Assembly (NCBI GenBank): GCA_036346375.1 | Contig: CM070502.1 | Span: 21,180,924 to 21,244,923 of the forward strand | DNA length: 64,000 bases | Direction of reading: 5' to 3' | From: Guadua angustifolia | Lineage: Eukaryota > Streptophyta > Magnoliopsida > Poales > Poaceae | Shown here: positions 57,430-64,000 of the stretch, piece by piece | Layout: each line of letters begins with the position of its first letter | Position numbering within the stretch: the stretch's first letter is position 1 | Translations under genes and position numbers: made by a program | Notes under the pieces: model-generated | The model's input: the letters and a program-made list of their open reading frames with translations, nothing else | Told to the model about the DNA's origin: nothing | Database searches by the model: none

Positions 57430-57894
57430 TACCAGCTAATGCAACCATCTACCAGGAATGCAGTACTTACAAATCAAATGCAAGGGCGCTGGAGGGAGCA
57501 ACCACCCGTGCCTGGAGGGAGCAGCGGTGGCGACTGGATTGGGGGGAGTAGCCGCCACCTAGACCAGAGGGGGAAGCAGCAGCCGTCGCCCGTCGATTTG
57601 GAGGGAGCAGCAGCCATCGCCCGCCGATCTGGAGGACAGGCTCGCTCAGCTGCCGATCTCAGTCTAGAGATTCTTGATGGAGGCACACAGCTGTAGCCTG
57701 GAAATTTTGGGGGAGCCGCCATCGATCTGGAAATTTCGGAGTCATCGGCGGCGCGACGGTGCCTAGGGTGAGGGGTCAGCCGATCGGGAGTCAGCAGGAC
57801 TCAGGAGTCACGGATCGAAGAGCTAGCCAGTTAGGGTTATTAGGTATTCCGAATCTAATCAAAGTTACACTGGGCTTTCCTCGTTGGGCTGGCC
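57430..57894. other. GC-rich tract, possible promoter region
   Basis: A repeated word GGAGGGAGCAGC occurs several times between 57,500 and 57,620 and produces open frames on both strands. No protein is recognised. It could be the CpG-rich promoter of a minus-strand gene, or satellite-like slippage. Confidence 0.3.
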
Positions 57895-58104
57895 ATCTGG
57901 CCCAATCTAACCGGATATCCGGATAGGAATACTATCCGATATCCGGATCCCGTCCTAGTTTTTCCGGACATTAGGTATTCCGAGTCCAATCCCGGATCCG
58001 AATTTAAACATCCAGATCCCGTCCCGGATCCGACCGGATATTTAAATCCCATCCCGGATCAGGTCCCGGATCGGGCGGGAAAAACCGACCCGTTTTCACC
58101 CCTA
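57895..58104. mobile_element. hAT-like element end with GGATCCG repeats
   Basis: Dense ATCCGGATAT and CCCGGATCCG words followed by a terminus TTTTCACCCCTA, which parallels the TTTACACCCCTA end of the complete hAT at 25.4 kb. The partner end and target duplication were not found. Confidence 0.5.
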
Positions 58105-59092
58105 GTGGCGGCGAGTGAATCGTGGTTGGCCGCCGGTACAGCGGTGGCAGCAGAGGTTTCCTGCTTTGGAGGGTTTCGGAGATGGAGCAGTCCTCAAATT
58201 GCTTATCTTGTTTCTTCCGAGTGGCGGCGCTGGGCATCCGCTGGGCATCGTGATGTTAGGTTTAGTAGGATATTAGGCCGTTCAGCAGAGTGTGATGACA
58301 CTTGGCACTTCTCTTTGGGCCAGCCCAACTGATAGCCAGTGGAGATGATGAATACTTAGCAGGCAACCTTCAATATGTGTAGAATCCTTCTATGTCGTCG
58401 ATCATCAGTAGTTGAAGGAGGGCAGCGACGCCTCTTCCTCAGACCCAAAGCAAGTTTATCTAAAAGAGAAAACATGGGATTATATGCATTGAACTGAGCA
58501 GCATTTTGTCTCTGCAATCTATATTGCTCTCTTCGTTGATTTTAGTAAGACACCCATGTATTTTGAGATTCAAACTTTGTAAATTTTAACAACAATTAAT
58601 TCAGAAATATAAAGGCTTAGTGGCAATGTAGCACAAAAATGGTACCATTAGATTCGCATTTGAAAGTACTTTTATATGATCATGATTTTGTGTTTACTAA
58701 ACAATATGCCGTAAAAATAATTAATGGTCAAAATTCAATTTTTGAGATAGTTCTACGTCAAACCGTGCCTTAAAAAACCAACGGAGGGAATACATATAAA
58801 AAGCTTCACAGATAACTCAAAAACAAGAAATAGTTCGCAAAATCAAGCTTGGTACAATACTACTTTAAATAATTGGACTATACTAATTGGGGGCATATTG
58901 AGTGAAAATGGCCTAAATCTTGCAAATGCGTGAAAATCATGAATATAAGTTTAAAAAAAACTCCAAAAATTACCAGATATAGGGGATGGCATGTTCTATA
59001 TCTCTGCAAAATTTCAATTGTATTCATGAATAGAGATTGCACGCTGTTCACTAAGTAAATTGTCTTTTTTGTATCTCACAAACGCAATTTAA
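58105..59092. other. Intergenic DNA, no gene seen
   Basis: 58,105-58,330 is GC-rich without a recognised product. Near 58,783 the word CAACGGAGGGAATAC looks like one terminus of a Stowaway-type MITE (CTCCCTCCG family); the other terminus is not evident. Confidence 0.35.
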
Positions 59093-59677
59093 TTTGGATT
59101 TTCACCAGACGGGAAGTACTCTGCAAAATCTGCCTATAGGACCTTACTCCATGGGACTGTGGCCTTTAGACCATGGGAAAGAATTTGGAAAGCCTGGGCC
59201 CCTGGAAAATGTCGGTTTTTTATGTGGCTTGTCGTGAGAAACAGGTGCTGGACGGCTGATCGGCTGGCAAAGTGTGGACTCCCTCACCCGGCGATGTGCC
59301 CACTTTGTGATCAAGCTGAGGAAACTATCAACCATTTGCTGCTCTCCTGCGCTTTTGCTCGAGATTTTTGGTTCAGACTTTTACAGAATGTCGGGCTACA
59401 AAACCTAAGTCCAAGACCAGGGGAAGAGATTTTTGATGAGTGGTGGGAAGGAGCTCTGGCTGCAGCACCTGCCCCTATTAGAAAAGGCCTTAATTCTCTA
59501 GTTATTCTAGGGGCATGGACTCTTTGGAACCATCGAAACAGATGTGTTTTTGATGGCTTTTCTCCTGCCGTAGACCGAGCTATATTTGATGGCTTTTCTC
59601 TTGCCCCCTTTTTTCTTCTTACTATAATGATACGCAGCTCTCCTGCGTGTTCGAGAAAAAATTTAATTTGGCCTTGA
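59093..59677 (+). pseudogene. LINE 3' fragment, zinc-binding RT domain
   Basis: One open frame reads FSPDGKYSAKSAYRTLLHG, then KCRFFMWLVVRNRCWTADRL, CGLPHPAMCPLCDQAEETIN and HLLLSCAFARDFWF, the zinc-binding domain found after the reverse transcriptase of plant LINEs (C-X2-C..H-X4-C). It is from a different LINE than the one at 51.8 kb. Nothing upstream of this domain is present. A short internal repeat (FDGFS twice) lies near 59,550-59,600. It sits 240 bp from the last exon of the TFIIIC-like gene. Confidence 0.85.
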
Positions 59678-59913
59678 AATTTTGCATGTCTGTCGAACAT
59701 ACCCTTCCCTATATGTGGTATTTTTTGGAACTCAACACATGATTTTAACATTGGATCTATCAGTGCTCAAAAGTCAAAAGCCAAAAATAAGTCAAGTTTT
59801 AGGCAGCACAAATACCACAAGCTCTTACAGCAGCTTGGCAGTTCCCAAACAGATGTTAAGCACAAAATCTTGAGACAATAAACAGATAGCGACCAGAATT
59901 TAGATCACTGTAC

Positions 59914-60906
59914 CTTGTTGAACTAGTTGAGAAACTCCAGCACAAATGTCATGGTTGCTTTGGAGATGATGTCCAACTGGTTCATTATGGCATTCCTCTT
60001 CAAACAAGAGTTTGTTATTAACAAACAAATCACCCTGTGGGCTAGGAGAATCCAATCCTTTAGATGGAACTAGTGACCACAAATCAGAACAACTGTCATG
60101 ATCATCTGGGAGCACTTCAAAATTTTGCAGAGCAGTACCAGCTTTGTAGTGTGAAAAGTTATTTGAAGTCCAAACTCGGTATTGTGATGTCTTGTCTGGA
60201 ACTTCAGCCTCCCAAATCAAATTAAATCTTTTAAGCATGGATGACACTCGTTTATGAAGCCTTCTCGAATTGTTGTGCCCAAGACGTTTGCCAAGCTAAT
60301 TGGATGTTACATGAGAACATGAGTCACTAATTTCAAGAAATACAAAATTTTATACGCCACACTAGATGAGACAAGCAACCCCAATACAGGTTACATAATG
60401 ATGTGTACTCAAGCTGTTTTATATACTCGTCACCAACACATTGCTGAGTTCACACTTCACAGTGCAAGGATGTTTTGCGGCATGGAATTACTTTTTCATT
60501 AGGAACCACAATCTAGAAGGATAATGTATTGGCAAGAATTTTATACCACAAAGAAGCTATCATAACTCATTTAAGTTATGTAGTCAATGAAATTTCAATA
60601 AATAATTTGCACGCACGCACGCACGGGTTTAAAGATGGATTGACTATGATTATTGACATTGGAAAGTCACTTGGAAGTTCTCACTTCCTTACATATGGAT
60701 TATCCTGATTTGCTCAATTATTACAGAAAATATAATTTGAGATAACGATAATGATGCAGACCATATAGGTATTGAGAAGGATATTAAAGTAGAGGATGTT
60801 ACATGTGTAAGTATAGAATCTTGGCCCATGTAACCCATGATGCCCATAAACAAGTGTATATATATCTCCTCAATAATCAATAAGATTCACAGTTGTGAAT
60901 AGCAAA

Positions 60907-60944
<38 letters not shown>

Positions 60945-63345
60945 TTGCTAATGTGCTCTCCTTCCGTGCTCTCGAGAGCTTTTGCGAAATTCATGACAAA
61001 AATATTCGATCTGAACCGTTCATCTTCTTTATCTTGTTGAAATGTAGCTATAGACAAAATTTCGTATTTTTTTGAATTTTTTTACTATTTGTTTTGCATT
61101 TTCTAAAATAAGGCTTTTTGGATGGTCCAAAACTAATTAGATTGCTGATTTTAGAAAATGTAAAATATATATATCTTCTTCTCTTAAGTTTAACAGAGGA
61201 AACATTCTATCCAATCTGCTATAGCACATCAATTTTAAGTTTAAAACCAGAGCTAGGCTACAAAAAATAGTTTTCAGTTTCACTGTTCTGTTGCAACCAG
61301 CTTAAAATTTCCAATATCAAGAGCTGTCGTATCTTGGCATGGGAAATTATTGCTGTCTTCCAGGTTGCTAACTTAAGTAAGCAGTTGCCGAAACAACCAA
61401 ATCTGTCAACGAACGCCCAATATTTTCAATCTGGTTGTAAACATTAAACAGTAACCAGATTCAACTATCAAAGAGGAGAGCAAATGGGGAACATGTAAAC
61501 AACTACAACAACCAAGACTTTTGTTCCAAACAAGTTGGAGTAGGCTAGGAATGAAACCCAATCAAAGTCAATAAAACCCTAAACAAGTTGTGGTGGAGAA
61601 CATGTATCACTATAAAAGCACTCTTAATGCTATGATGGAATGTAGCATATCATTGAAAACATATTAACATATTATACACCAAGGTTGCGCCGTTGAAAGG
61701 TTCAGAGCAGTACCTCAACAAGGGTTATGCCTTTTGGCCCTTGAGCATTGATCATATCGTATATGCAATTCTCTAGTGGGAGCTCCATAACTTGATCAGT
61801 TCCCTGGCCTTTCTGGCCAATTTTGTAGTTTAAGGTTGTACTTTTTGACTGAAACTCATTAGGATCAAATTCCTTCAACAGACGTAAACAGCGAACAACC
61901 TGAAAAAAGCAACACCTGTATAGCTTGTTGATTGACAAAGTATGCGACGGAGTAAAAGATTACAGCACGAGTGAAGCACTGCAACCGAATATTCTGTATG
62001 GCTAAATATATTGTATTGCTGTATATGGTTTTTCCTGCAGCTCTGAAAGAAGCTGTTGCAGTTGGAGGAACCTCAAAAGGTGAACGAAACTGCTACAATA
62101 ATTAAGGCAATTCGTGAGCATGCTACAAGGAGGAGCTCATAGTTGTCTATCCATGGTTTTTGTTGTTTTTACTCCATGAGTTCTTAGTTGTCTATCCATG
62201 ATTGTCTCTCTCATAGTCTGATGGTCTCTAGTCCAGTCTTTCCTGTCTTTAAATTGGATTATAACGTCTGGAATCTCAGCTCCATGTGCTCTGCTTCCGT
62301 TTAGTTGATGTAAAATAGAACTGGAGCCTGGGGACCATCGCTTCTTCGCTCTAAAATTTCCAGCAGCATATGAACCAGAGTATAGAATTGTGCTGGTAAC
62401 AGTAACTAGCGTCACTGGAAGATATTAAAATCGTTGGACTTCTAAAAGACCAACGGTTTTTATTATAAATTCAAATATTAAAATTCCAGTTCTTGATAGG
62501 AAGCACAAGAATTAACCCCCAAAAATATTTAAAAAATGGCATAACTAATAACTGAAAATAAGTAAATAATTGCGAAACAGGAGGAAACATTAACATCACC
62601 TTATCATCAACTTTGACACTGAATTCTTCAACAAGCTGTGCATCTCTTAGCCTATGCAATACCTGAGGAAAAAAGGTGATCACAAAAGTCAAAACGCCCC
62701 ATAAGGAGGGAAACTGGAAAGTGGAGAACATATGAAGTAAGCAATAAGCAATTACAAACAAACTTACATTTCTCCATGCTCTGTGCCCATATGCCATCCT
62801 GTAATCTAGATCAATTTTTATATCTGACACAACAAGAGACTATAGGGAAATAATTGCACAAAGTTAGCAAACTTGAAAATTGGAAATAAAATCGAACAGA
62901 GTATCAAATGGAGAGAGAAAAAAGAGAACAATGGACCTTTCCACTAGCTTCTTCAAGTTTATCACATATGGCTTTCATTGCTGGAAGATAATCATGAACA
63001 GTTACATCATTCTTGTAAATTACACAAAAATCCTCATCTTCTTGCAAAGAACCTATATCGGTCCCTTCATTGCTCCCCAGTAGTTCTGGCTTTATAATCT
63101 CAAATCTTTGGTGTGAATTCATATTCAAGTCTTTGGCATATCGGGACAGATATAATGAGTTGGTGTTGACAACCTGTTTATTCTGTGAAGCCTCTTCCCG
63201 CTCAACTCCGTTGTCTTTCACCTTTATGATAGTTGATTGTCTAACTATTAACCGCTGTGATGCAAGGCTTTTTCCAATAAAATGGAAGTTGTTTCCTTTC
63301 ATGTGAAAATTTTTGCATAGATCATTCTGAGTTACACCAGAAGTC
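59914..63345 (-). CDS. TFIIIC B-block-binding subunit-like gene, partial
   Basis: TFIIIC recruits Pol III to tRNA genes; its largest subunit binds the B block. Five minus-strand exons join in frame with GT-AG introns: 62,937-63,345, 62,768-62,839, 62,600-62,662, 61,714-61,899, 59,914-60,295. Signatures include SGVTQNDLCKNFHMKGNNFH, SQRLIVRQSTIIKVKDNG, HDYLPAMKAICDKLEEASGK, AYGHRAWRNVLHRLRDAQLV, VVRCLRLLKEFDP, NAQGPKGITLVELGKRLG and DKTSQYRVWTSNNF, which I recall from plant B-block TFIIIC proteins: repeated winged-helix units. About 370 residues are present of a protein that is normally far longer. The N-terminal part should lie beyond 64,000. The last exon ends in a good donor (CAAG|GTACAG), but no following exon was found before the LINE fragment. 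It is a truncated gene, or the next exons are very distant. Confidence 0.78.
60906..60942. repeat. (AT)n(AG)n microsatellite
   Basis: About 8 AT units followed by about 10 AG units, inside the 1.4 kb intron between the last two exons of the TFIIIC-like gene. The rest of this intron (60,296-61,713) holds MITE-like tracts and, at 61,503-61,548, the SINE-like phrase also present in CBP20 intron 5. Confidence 0.9.
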
Positions 63346-64000
63346 CTATGACAAAAAACAAGATGTAAATTATTGCACACAATATTATCAAAGGCATGAT
63401 ATCTTCTTGCCTATGTACATATGCATCATGGAAACAAAGTACAAATGCCCCAGAAATGCAAAATCTTGTGTATGAACTGTGTAAAAGTTAAATTAACAAT
63501 GCTAAACATTATAAATTATCAAAGGTGCAGGATGGCAATGTAAACTACTCCTAAAAAATCTTCCAACTGTTCTCTCACTGGTACAATGTGATACCCTACA
63601 TTCCTATGAAAACACAGAAAGTAAAAAGCAGGTGCTACCTCTATGTAATAGCAATCAATAAAAAATGTGAAATACATAAGCATATGAGACAACATTTAAA
63701 CAACCATTGATCACTGCAGTAGAAGCTTACAAACTCAACCGAATACCACAACACTTATCGTGTTCTCAGGAAGATAAATCCCAGATGTCATCAGACTGCA
63801 ATAGAAGTAGCCCTAGGGGAAGTAAACTCACGTTTCAGCATATTGCAGTAGAACTCAGTAAATAGTAATCCATATTGGTTGATAAAACAGGAATCCTAGC
63901 TTCCCAGTACAACAAGTTCACAAAATAATCTTGGCAGATTATTGATATTAAGCGTATGCATATTAAGATGAAATGTGGCATTGCAGATCCTAATTCACAA
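63346..64000 (-). other. Probable intron of the TFIIIC-like gene
   Basis: Lies upstream of the first in-window exon, which starts at an acceptor (GTCATAG). On the minus strand near 63,725-63,792, after CTATTGCAG, a frame reads SDDIWDLSS, a TGA, then EHDKCCGIRLSL and a GTAAGC donor. It may be a damaged or misread exon but could not be tied to the family. Nothing else coding is seen. Confidence 0.35.

Overview
This is plant nuclear DNA, most likely from a grass (Poaceae). Genes have many introns and GC-rich 5' ends, and they sit in a mass of nested transposons: Ty1-copia and Ty3-gypsy chromovirus elements, L1-type LINEs, hAT and Tourist-type DNA elements. No bacterial-type operons, CRISPR arrays or rRNA/tRNA genes were seen. 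All family calls come from reading the sequence and remembered family motifs; no database search was possible.

Layout. 1-5.7 kb: AT-rich intergenic DNA with one hAT-like end. 5.7-6.3 kb: a broken prefoldin subunit 4 copy (minus strand) whose first-exon region is tandemly repeated. 6.3-20.5 kb: a graveyard of diverged LTR pieces and other repeats. 20.93-24.17 kb: an intact eight-exon gene for CBP20, the small subunit of the nuclear cap-binding complex (plus strand); its fourth intron is of the AT-AC, U12 type. 24.4-26.75 kb: a Tourist-type MITE and a non-autonomous hAT element. 27.8-32.6 kb: a complete but mutated Ty1-copia element (minus strand) inserted inside an exon-like reading frame. 35.9-48.6 kb: a 12.7 kb Ty3-gypsy chromovirus (Tekay/Del-like, minus strand, LTRs of about 3.4 kb) inserted next to a plausible splice acceptor.

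48.7-51.8 kb: a small MITE, a relic of a DRM-type de novo DNA methyltransferase, a 27-bp minisatellite and a relic of an ankyrin/tandem-CCCH zinc-finger gene. 51.8-55.3 kb: a 5'-truncated L1-type LINE bounded by a 16-bp target duplication. 55.98-56.5 kb: a ribosomal protein L23A gene (minus strand) with one frame break. 59.1-59.7 kb: the 3' piece of another LINE. 59.9-63.35 kb: five exons of a minus-strand gene resembling the large B-block-binding subunit of TFIIIC; its upstream part runs off the window and its downstream part is not found.

The genes are unrelated housekeeping functions (mRNA cap binding, translation, Pol III transcription). The story of the window is how mobile elements split, truncate and separate genes. 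Only CBP20 looks fully intact; TFIIIC-like and L23A are plausible but incomplete or frame-broken here. The most unusual observations are the AT-AC intron, the two retroelements that interrupt exon-like frames, the DRM relic, and a non-random pattern of differences between paired LTRs.
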